DNA from: Homoserinibacter sp. YIM 151385
Lineage (GTDB): Bacteria > Actinomycetota > Actinomycetes > Actinomycetales > Microbacteriaceae
Length of the DNA: 64,000 nt
Reading direction: 5' to 3'
Assembly: GCF_027912415.1 (NCBI RefSeq)
Contig: NZ_CP115175.1
Location: 2,418,001 to 2,482,000 of the forward strand
Under the pieces are notes generated by a model, which saw only the letters and a program-made list of their open reading frames with translations, had not been told where the DNA came from and made no database searches. Position numbers and translations under genes: made by a program. Below, piece after piece: positions 8,533 through 16,677 of the stretch; the first letter of the stretch is position 1; the number at the start of each line of letters is the position of its first letter.

Positions 8533-8928
8533 ATGGGACGCCGGCGCGACCTGCCCGAGCCGCCCGCCGAGAAGACCTGCGCCTCCTGCGGGCGCCGGAT
8601 CGAGTGGCGCCGCGCCTGGGCCGACGACTGGGACGAGGTGCGCTACTGCTCGGCGGCCTGCCGATCGCGGAAGGTGCGCGAGGTCGACCGCCGGCTCGAG
8701 CACGAGATCCTCGACCTTCTCGGGCAGCGCGCGGCGACGGCGACGATCTGCCCCTCGGAGGCGGCCCGCGCGGTCGGCGGCGACGACTGGCGCGAGCTCA
8801 TGGAGCCCGCGCGCCGCGCCGCACGCCGACTCGTCGCGGCGGGGGAGGTCGTCATCACCCAGCGGGGCGCCGAGGTCGACCCGAGCACCGTGCGCGGTCC
8901 GATCCGCATCCGCCGCGTCCGCCCATGA
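8533..8928 (+). CDS. DUF2256/DUF3253 protein (zinc ribbon plus winged helix)
   Basis: 131 aa. Residues 15-50 carry the DUF2256-type zinc ribbon CASCGRRIEWRR with YCSAACR, four Cys able to bind Zn. Residues 55-130 match DUF3253, a small winged-helix-like domain (ILDLLGQR, RRLVAAGEVVITQRG). Function is unknown; nucleic-acid binding is plausible. A strong GGGAGGGAGG site precedes the ATG, and TAGCAT at 8494-8499 may be its -10. Its stop overlaps the start of the ZIP transporter (ATGA), so the two are coupled. Confidence 0.7.
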   Translation: MGRRRDLPEPPAEKTCASCGRRIEWRRAWADDWDEVRYCSAACRSRKVREVDRRLEHEILDLLGQRAATATICPSEAARAVGGDDWRELMEPARRAARRLVAAGEVVITQRGAEVDPSTVRGPIRIRRVRP

Positions 8929-9653
8929 TCATCGCCGCCGTCGCCGGTCTCATCTCGGGGCTCGCGCTCGTCGCGGGCGCCGCGATCGGCTGGTTCGCGC
9001 GCGTCCCGCGGGTGGTGATCGCGGCGGTGATGGCCTTCGGCGCCGGGGTGCTCATCTCGGCGCTCGCCTTCGACCTCATGGAGGAGGCGACGGAGACCGG
9101 CGGGCTGCTGCCGAGCATCGCCGGGCTGGTGCTGGGGGCGGTCCTGTACTTCGCGGGCGACCTGGCGCTGGAGCGCGCGAGCGCCCGACGTCACCGCGCG
9201 CGGTCCGGCGCGGCGAGCTCCGGCTCGGGGCTCGGCATCGCGCTGGGAGCCCTTCTCGACGGCATCCCCGAGACCGCCGTGCAGGGCGTCCAGTCGGCGG
9301 GCGGCGCCCTGCCCCTGGCGGTGCTGATCGCGGTCGTGATCTCGAACGTCCCGGAGGGCCTGTCGAGCACCGCCGACATGCGAGCCTCCGGCCGCTCGGC
9401 CCGATACGTGTTCGGCTTGTGGGCGGGGATCGCGGGCGCGTGCACCATCGCGGCGCTGCTCGGGGCCGTGCTCCTCGGGGATGCGGGCGGCGAGGTGCGC
9501 TCGGTCGTCACCTCCGTCGCGGCGGGCGCGATCCTCACGATGCTCTGCAACACGATGATCCCGGAGGCGTTCCGCGAGATGCGGGCGTGGACGGGCGTCG
9601 CCGCGGTCGCCGGGTTCCTGGTCAGCTACGTCGTCCACGCGGCGTCGGCCTGA
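8925..9653 (+). CDS. ZIP-family metal transporter
   Basis: 242 aa, about eight hydrophobic segments. Characteristic ZIP helix IV/V motifs are visible: LDGIPETAVQG (about 107-117) and ISNVPEGLSS (about 137-146), where the His of the usual HNxPEG is replaced by Ser-Asn. Predicted to move a divalent cation (Zn, Fe or Mn) into the cytoplasm. The missing His at the metal-binding helix is typical of a ZIP subgroup and leaves the substrate open. Coupled by a 4-nt overlap to the zinc-ribbon protein upstream. Confidence 0.75.
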   Translation: MIIAAVAGLISGLALVAGAAIGWFARVPRVVIAAVMAFGAGVLISALAFDLMEEATETGGLLPSIAGLVLGAVLYFAGDLALERASARRHRARSGAASSGSGLGIALGALLDGIPETAVQGVQSAGGALPLAVLIAVVISNVPEGLSSTADMRASGRSARYVFGLWAGIAGACTIAALLGAVLLGDAGGEVRSVVTSVAAGAILTMLCNTMIPEAFREMRAWTGVAAVAGFLVSYVVHAASA

Positions 9654-9689
9654 GCGGGGCCCGCGCCGCCCCGCTCGCGAGCCGCCGCC

Positions 9690-10805
9690 TCAGAACGCGT
9701 AGCGCACCCGGCACCACGGCGCGCGCTCGCGGATGAGCGCGCGGAACTCCGCGAGGTAGCGCTCCTTCTCCTGCCAGCGGTAGCGGACGTTGCGCTGGCC
9801 GTTCTGCGAGATCTTCGGCTCCTGCAGCTCCGGGCGCCACAGCAGCTCCTCGGCGCGCGGATGCCAGCGCAGGTTGACCTCGTGCAGTCCTTCGTTGTGG
9901 GTGAGGAAGATGACCTCGGCGGCGAGCCGCTCGCGGACCGGGGCCGACACGGCATCCCCGAGGTGATCGAGGAGCTCGCCCCAGCGCTCCAGCCAGCCGT
10001 CCTCCACGATGACGGGGCTGAAGTTGAGGTGCACCTCGTAGCCGGCCTCCGCGAGGTCGTCGATGGCGGCGATCCGCTCGGCCATCGGGCTCGTGCGGAT
10101 GTCGGTGACGCGGGCCGTGTCGGCGGGCATCACCGAGGTGCGGATGCGGGTGCGGCCGCGCGGATCCCAGTCGAGCAGCTCGCGGTTGACGTACTTCGTC
10201 GCGAAGGACGCCTTCGCGTCGGGGAGCTCGCGGAACAGCTCCACCATGTCGCGCACGTTGTCGGAGACGAGGGCGTCGACCGAGCAGTCGCTGTTCTCGC
10301 CGATGTCGTACACCCAGGACGCCGGGTCGCACTGGTCGGGCTCGGACTTGGGGCCCTGCCGCTCGACGTGCCGGCGCGTGGCGGCGAGGATGCGCTCGAT
10401 GTTCGTGAAGGTCGTGATCGGGTTGCTGTAGCCCTTGCGGCGCGGCACGTAGCAGTAGGCGCAGGCCATGGCGCAGCCGTTCGCGAGGGAGGGGGCGATG
10501 AAGTTCGCCGAGCGGCCGTTGGGCCGGACCGCGACCGACTTCTTCTCGCCGAGGACGAGCGCCTCCGTCTTGATCCGGACCCACCGCCGGGCGTTCGCCT
10601 CGTCGCCGTGCAGCTCCGGGATCCGCCAGTGGCTGTCGACCCCGACGAGCTCCGCCTCCGGCCAGCGGTCGATGATCTCGCGCCCTCGGGGCGAGTTCGC
10701 GGCCGCCTCCTCCGCGTAGATGCGCCGGATGTCGAGGAGCGGCCGGGCCGGACGGGCGGCGGGCGCGTCGTGGACGCGGTCGGCGGCAGGTCTGGGATCG
10801 GTCAC
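9690..10805 (-). CDS. Spore photoproduct lyase-family radical SAM protein
   Basis: 371 aa. The radical SAM cluster motif CAMACAYC (Cys111, Cys115, Cys118; CxxxCxxC) is followed by the SPL-family layout, including NCD-type acidic segments and the conserved C-terminal stretch WHPRAEELLWRPELQE. Classical SplB repairs UV spore photoproduct in DNA of endospores; actinobacterial members are widespread in non-sporulating species with unproven substrate. The GTG at 10805 is chosen because the longer frame would run through the ArsR operator and promoter. It is divergent from cmtR-like ArsR. Family assignment is firm, function is inferred. Confidence 0.75.
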   Translation of the reverse strand: MTDPRPAADRVHDAPAARPARPLLDIRRIYAEEAAANSPRGREIIDRWPEAELVGVDSHWRIPELHGDEANARRWVRIKTEALVLGEKKSVAVRPNGRSANFIAPSLANGCAMACAYCYVPRRKGYSNPITTFTNIERILAATRRHVERQGPKSEPDQCDPASWVYDIGENSDCSVDALVSDNVRDMVELFRELPDAKASFATKYVNRELLDWDPRGRTRIRTSVMPADTARVTDIRTSPMAERIAAIDDLAEAGYEVHLNFSPVIVEDGWLERWGELLDHLGDAVSAPVRERLAAEVIFLTHNEGLHEVNLRWHPRAEELLWRPELQEPKISQNGQRNVRYRWQEKERYLAEFRALIRERAPWCRVRYAF

Positions 10806-10880
10806 GATGCTCGATGGTCTCCCGAGCCGCCGACATCCGGCTCGGGGCCACCGCGCGACCGCGTCGCGGACGACCATCGA

Positions 10881-10896
10881 TACATCAAACGATGTA
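10881..10896. promoter_or_regulatory. ArsR-type operator upstream of the CmtR-like gene
   Basis: TACATCAAACGATGTA is a perfect 6-bp inverted repeat with a 4-bp spacer, located 12 bp before the ATG of the ArsR gene. ArsR/SmtB operators are commonly short A/T-rich inverted repeats overlapping the promoter, so autoregulation by the adjacent protein is the straightforward reading. Confidence 0.65.
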
Positions 10897-10907
10897 CAGT
10901 CGCGGTC

Positions 10908-11249
10908 ATGACGCTCGCAGAGCCCGTCGCCGTCTCGCACCGCCAGGCCCTCGCCCGCCTCGGCCACGCGCTCTCCGACGACACCCGCACCCGCATCCTC
11001 CTCGCCCTCCGCGAGGCGCCGGCCGTGCCGTCCGAGCTCGCCGAGCGGCTCGGCGTCAGCCGCCAGGTCGTCTCGAACCAGCTCGCCTGTCTCCGGGGAT
11101 GCGGCCTCGTCGCCGGCGCGCAGCAGGGCCGGTACACGCGCTACCGCCTCGCGAGCCCGGCCCTCGCGCCCGCGCTCGACGGCCTCCTCGAGCTCGTCCT
11201 CGTCGTCGACCCGTCGTGCTGCGACGGCGCCGGCTGCACCTGCGCATGA
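10908..11249 (+). CDS. CmtR-like ArsR/SmtB metal sensor
   Basis: 113 aa winged-helix repressor. The recognition region holds CLRGC (Cys61 and Cys65, spacing C-x3-C), and the C-terminal tail holds PSCCDGAGCTC (Cys104, 105, 110, 112). Mycobacterial CmtR binds Cd(II)/Pb(II) through two helix-4 Cys with C-x3-C spacing and one C-terminal Cys, a pattern reproduced here with extra tail cysteines. It is expected to release the operator at 10881-10896 when metal binds, inducing the CDF exporter whose start overlaps its stop (ATGA). Confidence 0.8.
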   Translation: MTLAEPVAVSHRQALARLGHALSDDTRTRILLALREAPAVPSELAERLGVSRQVVSNQLACLRGCGLVAGAQQGRYTRYRLASPALAPALDGLLELVLVVDPSCCDGAGCTCA

Positions 11250-11953
11250 CCGCGCTCCGACTCGGGGCGCCGCTCGACCCCGCCCGCCGTCTCGTCCTCC
11301 AGCGCCGCATCCGGATCGTCGTCGCGTTCACGATCACGTGGAACGTCGTCGAGGCGGTCGTCGCCCTGTCGGCCGGGGCCGCCGCATCGTCGGCCGCGCT
11401 CATCGGCTTCGGCCTCGACTCGATCGTCGAGGTGCTCTCGGCGGCCGCCGTCGCGTGGCAGTTCGCGGCCCCCGACCCGGAGCGACGCGAGCGGACCGCG
11501 CTCCGCGTCATCGCGATCTCCTTCTTCGGCCTCGCCGCCTACGTGAGCGTGGATGCCGTCCTCGGCCTGCTGGGCCTCCGCGAGCCGGCGTCGAGCCCCG
11601 TCGGCATCGGCCTCGCCGCGCTGAGCCTGCTCATCATGCCGCTCGTCAGCTGGTTCGAGCGGCGCACGGGCCGAGAGCTCGGCTCCGCCTCCGCCATCGC
11701 CGACTCGAAGCAGACCCTGATCTGCACGTACCTCTCGGCCGCCGTGCTCGTCGGGCTCCTCGCGAACGCGCTGCTCGGCTGGGGCTGGGCGGACGCGGTC
11801 GCCGCGCTCGCCATCGCGGCCTTCGCGGTGCGCGAGGGCGTCGAGGCGTGGCGCGGGGAGGCGTGCACGACCCCGGTCGCCGAGCTCACGGGCCAGCGGG
11901 ACGGGCACGATCACGGGCGCGGGGCCGGGCGCGACGACGCCGCGACGGGCTGA
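11246..11953 (+). CDS. Cation diffusion facilitator-like metal exporter
   Basis: 235 aa with five to six hydrophobic helices. The helix II metal-site region GFGLDSIVEV (about 55-63) and the helix V region ASAIADSKQT correspond to CDF-family helices, with Asp and Ser/Asp in place of some His ligands. It lacks the large cytoplasmic C-terminal domain of full CDF proteins and ends in a His-rich tail (GHDHG). Operon partner of the CmtR-like sensor, so heavy-metal (Cd/Pb/Zn) efflux is inferred from context plus family. Confidence 0.7.
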   Translation: MTALRLGAPLDPARRLVLQRRIRIVVAFTITWNVVEAVVALSAGAAASSAALIGFGLDSIVEVLSAAAVAWQFAAPDPERRERTALRVIAISFFGLAAYVSVDAVLGLLGLREPASSPVGIGLAALSLLIMPLVSWFERRTGRELGSASAIADSKQTLICTYLSAAVLVGLLANALLGWGWADAVAALAIAAFAVREGVEAWRGEACTTPVAELTGQRDGHDHGRGAGRDDAATG

Positions 11954-11958
11954 CGACC

Positions 11959-12306
11959 CTACGCGACCGCGCTGTCGCCCGCAGCCGCGTCGGTGCGCTC
12001 CTGCAGGTAGGCGCAGAGGCGAGACACGCTCTCGAGGTCCGCCGCGAGCTGCGCGGTCTGCGCGGGCGTGAGATCGATGTCGTGCTCGCGAGCCTCGAAG
12101 GTGACCACCCACTCGGGGCGGTCGCGGACGACCGGGTGGATGTAGGTCACGGTCGTGACGGTGCGGAGGCCCACGATGATGAGCCCCGTCTCGGGGCCGG
12201 CGCTGGCATCCTGCTCGAGCACGTCGATGGCGGCGGCGCCGATGTGGCCGAGGGCGCGGTAGTCGTCGATCCAGGCGGAGACGACCGCGTGATCGCGATA
12301 CGGCAT
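11959..12306 (-). CDS. Conserved hypothetical protein
   Basis: 115 aa soluble protein of mixed composition, with no signal peptide or recognisable motif. The segment TYIHPVVRDRPEWVVTFEAR looks like a beta-hairpin region of a folded domain. Its ATG overlaps by one base the stop of a short upstream frame on the same strand (TGATG). Convergent with the CDF exporter. No function can be assigned. Confidence 0.5.
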   Translation of the reverse strand: MPYRDHAVVSAWIDDYRALGHIGAAAIDVLEQDASAGPETGLIIVGLRTVTTVTYIHPVVRDRPEWVVTFEAREHDIDLTPAQTAQLAADLESVSRLCAYLQERTDAAAGDSAVA

Positions 12307-12524
12307 CAGACGAGGGGGGAGGTCGGGCGGACGCGCTCCGCGCGCCCCGCGTGCAGGGGGACGACTGCGGTCATGATGACCTCGGCTTCCTGCCGGAACG
12401 CCTCTGCGGCGCCTCGGCTGCTGATCGTCCAGGAACCGGACCGCTGCTCGCGTCGACGGTTGCGTCGAGTCGTCTTCGCAGCGGCCGGGGTGCTTCGGCT
12501 TCTGGGATCCCGACTGTACGCCAC
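12306..12524 (-). CDS. Possible small basic protein
   Basis: From GTG 12524 the frame encodes 72 aa: an Arg/Lys-rich N-terminal half and a C-terminal part containing GAAEAFRQEAEVIMTAVV. Support is the one-base TGATG overlap with the next gene, typical of coupled genes in this window. No ribosome-binding site or -10 is evident, and an internal ATG at the VIM segment would give only about 26 aa. The gene may be real, a remnant, or chance. Confidence 0.3.
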   Translation of the reverse strand: MAYSRDPRSRSTPAAAKTTRRNRRREQRSGSWTISSRGAAEAFRQEAEVIMTAVVPLHAGRAERVRPTSPLV

Positions 12525-12574
12525 CGGGGAACGGAACCCCAGCGGTTGACGCCGGGCGCCCGGAGCGAGTATGG

Positions 12575-13423
12575 CTACTGGCGCGCGAAGCGCGCGCGGT
12601 ACTCGCTCGGAGTCGCGCCGAAGTGCCCGAGGAACACCCGCCGGAACGCGTTCACGTTCGTGTACCCGACCCGGTGGGCGACCGCATCCAGCCGCGTGTC
12701 GGAGCGCAGGAGGAGCGCGGCCGCCTCCATGCGGTTCCGGATCCGCCACTGTCGCAGCGTCATCCCCGTCTCCGCGCGGAACGCGCGCTCGATGGTGCGC
12801 GGCGAGGCGTGCACGGACGACGCGAGCTCCTCGATCGAGCGGATGTCGCCCGGGTTGAAGCGCAGGGTCTCGGCGATGCCGAGCGCGGACTCCGTGCTGG
12901 GCATGGGCAGGGAGGTCGCGAGCACGGGCCGCTCCTCGAGGAGGGCGAGGATCTGGCGCGCGAGGTTGACGCCGGGCTTCACGATCGTGTTGAGCGCGAC
13001 CGCGTAGGCGAGGAGGAGGGTGCGGAGGTCGCGGTCCACCGTGACGACGGTCGGGCCGCCGAGCGTCGTCGCGGTGGCGGCGGCGTCGAAGAAGAGGGGC
13101 ATCGTGACGGAGTCGGCGTGGACGGTGAACTCGTGGGTCGTGTCGACGGGGATCCAGACGGCGTGGCCGGTCGCGAGCTCGCGCTCCTCGCCGTCGACGA
13201 GGAGGGAGGCGGTGCCGCGCACCTGCCAGAGCAGGACGTGGACGTCGTGCTCGCGCTGCTCGGGCACGGCGACGGGCGGGATCCAGAGCCGCCACGGCGT
13301 GCCCGGATCGTGCTCCTCCGTCGCATCGCCCACACGGCCCGCCCCAGCGGATGCCGCTTCGGCGCGCCCGGCCTGCGGTGCAGGGTGTCGGGAACTGCGG
13401 GGCTCTCGTCGCAAACGGTGCAC
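12575..13423 (-). CDS. AraC-family transcriptional regulator
   Basis: 282 aa from GTG. An N-terminal cupin-like sensing domain (about 45-130, with VHVLLWQVRG and WIPVDTTHEFTVHAD) precedes a C-terminal double HTH (about 185-282, IEELASSVHASPRTIERAF and RVGYTNVNAFRRVF). The gene is divergent from the siderophore operon, with the DtxR-like box between them, so it may be iron-controlled and may activate siderophore uptake, as known for several siderophore-sensing AraC proteins. The start has no good ribosome-binding site and could be internal. Confidence 0.75.
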   Translation of the reverse strand: MHRLRREPRSSRHPAPQAGRAEAASAGAGRVGDATEEHDPGTPWRLWIPPVAVPEQREHDVHVLLWQVRGTASLLVDGEERELATGHAVWIPVDTTHEFTVHADSVTMPLFFDAAATATTLGGPTVVTVDRDLRTLLLAYAVALNTIVKPGVNLARQILALLEERPVLATSLPMPSTESALGIAETLRFNPGDIRSIEELASSVHASPRTIERAFRAETGMTLRQWRIRNRMEAAALLLRSDTRLDAVAHRVGYTNVNAFRRVFLGHFGATPSEYRARFARQ

Positions 13424-13433
13424 CCGAGCAAGG

Positions 13434-13452
13434 TTAGCTTTGCCTAACCTCG
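13434..13452. promoter_or_regulatory. DtxR/IdeR-type iron box
   Basis: TTAGCTTTGCCTAACCTCG matches 15 of 19 positions of the actinobacterial DtxR/IdeR consensus TTAGGTTAGSCTAACCTAA. It overlaps a second, wider inverted repeat, AGGTTAG/CTAACCT (13431-13450). It lies between the AraC gene and the siderophore lipoprotein gene, 30 bp before the latter's ATG, so iron repression of the uptake operon, and possibly of araC, is expected. Confidence 0.8.
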
Positions 13453-13482
13453 AGGGTATCCCCCTGACCGAGAGGAATCTCC

Positions 13483-14556
13483 ATGCCCAGCGCCCCGCCC
13501 CGCCGCAGACGGATCGCCCTGCCCGCTCTCGCCGCGCTCGCCGCGCTCGTCCTGGCCGGCTGCGCCGCGCCCGCCGACGCGGAGGGCGAGACTGCCGCGA
13601 CGAGCCTCCTCCCCGCGGCCGAGGGCACGACGAGCTACCCGCTCGAGATCGACACCTGGGCCGGCTCCACGACGCTCGAGGAGCGGCCCGAGCGCATCGC
13701 GGTCATCGGCTTCTCGACCAATCTCGACGTCGTCGAGGTCCTCGACGTGACACCCGTCTACACGATGACGGAGGAGTCGGAGTGGGCCTGGCGCGACCCC
13801 GAGTGGTTCGCCTCGATCGAGACGATCGACACCGCCACCCGCCGCGACCCCACCAACTTCGAGGGGATCGCGGCCACCCGCCCCGACCTCATCATCGCGC
13901 TCAACTACGTCTGGGAGCAGGCGGACTTCGACAAGCTCAGCGCCATCGCGCCCGTGCTCGAGTACGAGGAGCAGGCCGGCGACCAGGCCGACTGGCGGGC
14001 CGGCCAGCAGCTCGTCGGCGACGTGCTCGACCTCGGCGCCGCCGCGACCACCGCGATCGAGGAGGCGGATGCCGCGATCGAGGAGGTCGCCGCCGCGCAC
14101 CCCGGGTTCGCGGGGAAGACGACGACGATCGCGACCGACTACGGCGCCCAGTACGACTTCGAGTACTACACGCCGACCGGCGGCACCGCGGAGAGCGTCA
14201 TGCTCGACCTCGGCTTCGCGCCGAACCCGCTCGCTGAGCGCTTCGTCGCCGACCCCGTCATCTCGGACGAGAACCTCGCCCTCCTCGACGGCGACGCCCT
14301 CATCGTCATCTACAGCGACGAGGAGACCCGGCAGGCGCGGGAGTCGCAGCCGCTCTTCCAGGCGATCCCCGCGGTGGCCGAGGGGCGCTACGCCTCGCTC
14401 GCGGCCTCGCCCGACAACGAGCTGCTCCTCGACCCGGAGGGCCAGGAGTTCGAGAACGCCACCTGGGTGCTCCGCCGCGGTGCGAGCGCCGCGAGCCTGC
14501 CGTGGGCCGTCGAGGTGATCGCCGATCAGTGGCTCGCGGGCGTCGAGCTCGAGTAG
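13483..14556 (+). CDS. Ferric-siderophore ABC transporter substrate-binding lipoprotein
   Basis: 357 aa FecB/FepB-type periplasmic-binding protein. An Arg-rich signal peptide ends in the lipobox LVLAGC, with lipidated Cys27. The class III binding-protein fold follows: RPERIAVIGFSTNLDVVEVL near 66-87 and a second lobe from about 205. It should capture a ferric siderophore outside the membrane and pass it to the FecCD permeases encoded next. First gene of a five-gene operon behind a DtxR-like box. Confidence 0.9.
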   Translation: MPSAPPRRRRIALPALAALAALVLAGCAAPADAEGETAATSLLPAAEGTTSYPLEIDTWAGSTTLEERPERIAVIGFSTNLDVVEVLDVTPVYTMTEESEWAWRDPEWFASIETIDTATRRDPTNFEGIAATRPDLIIALNYVWEQADFDKLSAIAPVLEYEEQAGDQADWRAGQQLVGDVLDLGAAATTAIEEADAAIEEVAAAHPGFAGKTTTIATDYGAQYDFEYYTPTGGTAESVMLDLGFAPNPLAERFVADPVISDENLALLDGDALIVIYSDEETRQARESQPLFQAIPAVAEGRYASLAASPDNELLLDPEGQEFENATWVLRRGASAASLPWAVEVIADQWLAGVELE

Positions 14557-14560
14557 CGAG

Positions 14561-15610
14561 GTGACCGGACTCGATGCGCGGTCCGCGCTGCACCGCCCGC
14601 CCGCCCCGCCGTCGCTCGCGCGCCGGCGGGGCGCGGGCGTGCTCGCGACCCTCATCGGCCTCGCGCTGGCCTCGCTCGCGAGCCTCGCCTTCGGCGCCAA
14701 CCCGCTCCCGGCCGACGCGGTCCTGCGCGGCCTCCTCGCTCCCGACGACAGCGAGGCCTCGCTCGTCATCTGGAGCCTCCGCGTCCCGCGGACCGTCCTC
14801 GGCATCCTCGCGGGGGCGGCATTCGGGGTCGCGGGCGCGCTCATCCAGGCGCTCACCCGCAACCCGCTCGCCGACCCGGGCATCCTCGGCGTCAACGCGG
14901 GCGCCGGCTTCGCCGTGACGGCGGGCGTCGGGCTCTTCGGGCTCGGCGGGATCACCGGCTACATCTGGTTCGCGTTCCTCGGCGCGGCCGCCGCGACCGT
15001 CCTCGTCTTCGTCATCGGCTCGGCTGGACGCGGCGCGGCCTCGCCCGTGACCCTCGTCCTCGCGGGTGTCGCGCTGAGCGCCGTGCTCGGCGGCTTCTCG
15101 ACGCTGCTCACCCTCCTCGACGAGGAGACCTTCCGCGCGCTCCGCGTCTGGGGCGTCGGCTCGATCGCCGCCGCGAAGCTCGGCGAGACGGCCTCCGTCG
15201 CACCGTTCCTGCTCGCGGGGCTCGCGATCGCCCTGCTCATCTCCGGCTCGCTCAACTCGATCGCGCTCGGCGACGACCTCGCGGCATCCCTCGGCGCCCG
15301 GACCGTCCGCACCCGCGTGCTCGGGCTGATCGCGGTGACGCTGCTCGCCGGCGGCGCGACGGCCCTCACGGGCGGCATCGCCTTCGTCGGGCTCATGATC
15401 CCCCACATCGTGCGGTGGCTCACCGGCCCCGATCAGCGCTGGATCATGGTGCTCTCGGCGCTCGCCGCCCCCGTGCTCGTGCTCACGGCGGATGTCGTGG
15501 GCCGCATCGCGGGGAGCCCCGGCGAGATCCAGGTCGGCATCGTCACGGCCGTGATCGGCGCCCCCGTCCTCATCGCGCTCGTGCGCCGGCGGACGGCGAG
15601 CGGGCTGTGA
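14561..15610 (+). CDS. FecCD-family siderophore ABC transporter permease 1
   Basis: 349 aa with about nine to ten transmembrane helices. FecCD hallmarks are RVPRTVLGILAGAAFGVAGA (about 88-107), LTRNPLADPGILGVNAGA (about 111-128) and a FVGLMIPHIVRWLTGPD segment near 272 that contacts the ATPase. GTG 14561 lies 4 nt after the lipoprotein stop. It pairs with the next permease to form the membrane channel. Confidence 0.9.
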   Translation: MTGLDARSALHRPPAPPSLARRRGAGVLATLIGLALASLASLAFGANPLPADAVLRGLLAPDDSEASLVIWSLRVPRTVLGILAGAAFGVAGALIQALTRNPLADPGILGVNAGAGFAVTAGVGLFGLGGITGYIWFAFLGAAAATVLVFVIGSAGRGAASPVTLVLAGVALSAVLGGFSTLLTLLDEETFRALRVWGVGSIAAAKLGETASVAPFLLAGLAIALLISGSLNSIALGDDLAASLGARTVRTRVLGLIAVTLLAGGATALTGGIAFVGLMIPHIVRWLTGPDQRWIMVLSALAAPVLVLTADVVGRIAGSPGEIQVGIVTAVIGAPVLIALVRRRTASGL

Positions 15611-16677
15611 CCGGGGCGATCGACTTCGGATACCGTGCGGCGACGATCCGCACCCCGATCGCCTCGGCGCTCGTGCCGCTGCGCGTGCTCGCCGTCTCGG
15701 CCGCGCTGCTCGTGGTCGCGGCCGCGGCCGGCATCGCGGCGCTCATGATCGGCGACGTGCCGCTGCGGCTCGACGAGGTCGTCGCGGCGCTGCTCGGCGG
15801 GGGCACGGAGCTCCAGCAGATGGTCGTGCTCGAGTGGCGGCTGCCGGTCGCGCTCGCGGCGCTCATCTTCGGCGCGATGCTGGGCCTCGGCGGCGCGATC
15901 TTCCAGTCCCTCACCCGCAACCCGCTCGGCTCGCCCGACGTCATCGGCTTCGACGCCGGCTCGTACACCGCCGTCGTGGTCGTGATGCTCGTGCTCGGCA
16001 GCCAGAGCTCGTGGGGCATCGCGGCGGCCGCGATCGCGGGCGGGCTCCTCACCGCCTCCGCCGTCTACGTCCTCGCGTACCGCCGCGGCATCCAGGGCTT
16101 CCGGCTCATCGTCGTGGGCATCGGCGTCTCGGCGCTGCTCGGATCGCTCAACTCGTACCTCATCACGCGCGCCGACATCGAGGATGCGATGGCGGTCGGA
16201 TTCTGGGGCGCGGGCTCGGTCGGGCGGGTGACCTGGGCGAGCCTCGGACCCTCGCTCGGCATCGCCGTCGCGATCGTCGTGGTCGCGCTGCTGCTCGCGC
16301 GGGATCTCCGCGCGCTGGAGCTCGGCGACGACGCGGCCGTCACGCAGGGGCGCCGCCCGGGGCCGGCGCGCCTCGCGCTCATCGTGATCGGCGTCGCGAC
16401 GGTCGCGCTCGTGACCGCGGCGGCGGGGCCGATCGGGTTCGTCGCACTCGTCGCACCGCAGCTCGCGCGTCGCCTCACGGGCTCCGCCGGCGTCAGCCTG
16501 CTCGGCGCCGCGTGCATGGGGGCGCTCCTGCTCTCGAGCGCGCACCTCCTCACCCTCGGCATCGCCCAGGTGTTCCGCCCCGTCCCCGTGGGCCTCATCA
16601 CGGTCTGCCTCGGCGGCCTCTACCTCATCCGGCTCCTCGTGCTCGAGGCGCGCCGACAGCACGGAGCAGCACGATGA
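15607..16677 (+). CDS. FecCD-family siderophore ABC transporter permease 2
   Basis: 356 aa from GTG 15607, which overlaps the stop of permease 1 (GTGA). FecCD signatures are visible: WRLPVALAALIFGAMLGLGG, LTRNPLGSPDVIGFDAGS and GPIGFVALVAPQLARRLTG. The two permeases are related but clearly diverged, as in FepD/FepG. It forms the heterodimeric channel for ferric siderophore import. Confidence 0.9.
   Translation: MTGAIDFGYRAATIRTPIASALVPLRVLAVSAALLVVAAAAGIAALMIGDVPLRLDEVVAALLGGGTELQQMVVLEWRLPVALAALIFGAMLGLGGAIFQSLTRNPLGSPDVIGFDAGSYTAVVVVMLVLGSQSSWGIAAAAIAGGLLTASAVYVLAYRRGIQGFRLIVVGIGVSALLGSLNSYLITRADIEDAMAVGFWGAGSVGRVTWASLGPSLGIAVAIVVVALLLARDLRALELGDDAAVTQGRRPGPARLALIVIGVATVALVTAAAGPIGFVALVAPQLARRLTGSAGVSLLGAACMGALLLSSAHLLTLGIAQVFRPVPVGLITVCLGGLYLIRLLVLEARRQHGAAR

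Noticed and set aside
10806-10967. N-terminal extension of the spore photoproduct lyase-family gene to an ATG at 10967.
   Set aside because: It would run through the ArsR operator, promoter and first codons; GTG 10805 gives a normal-length protein.
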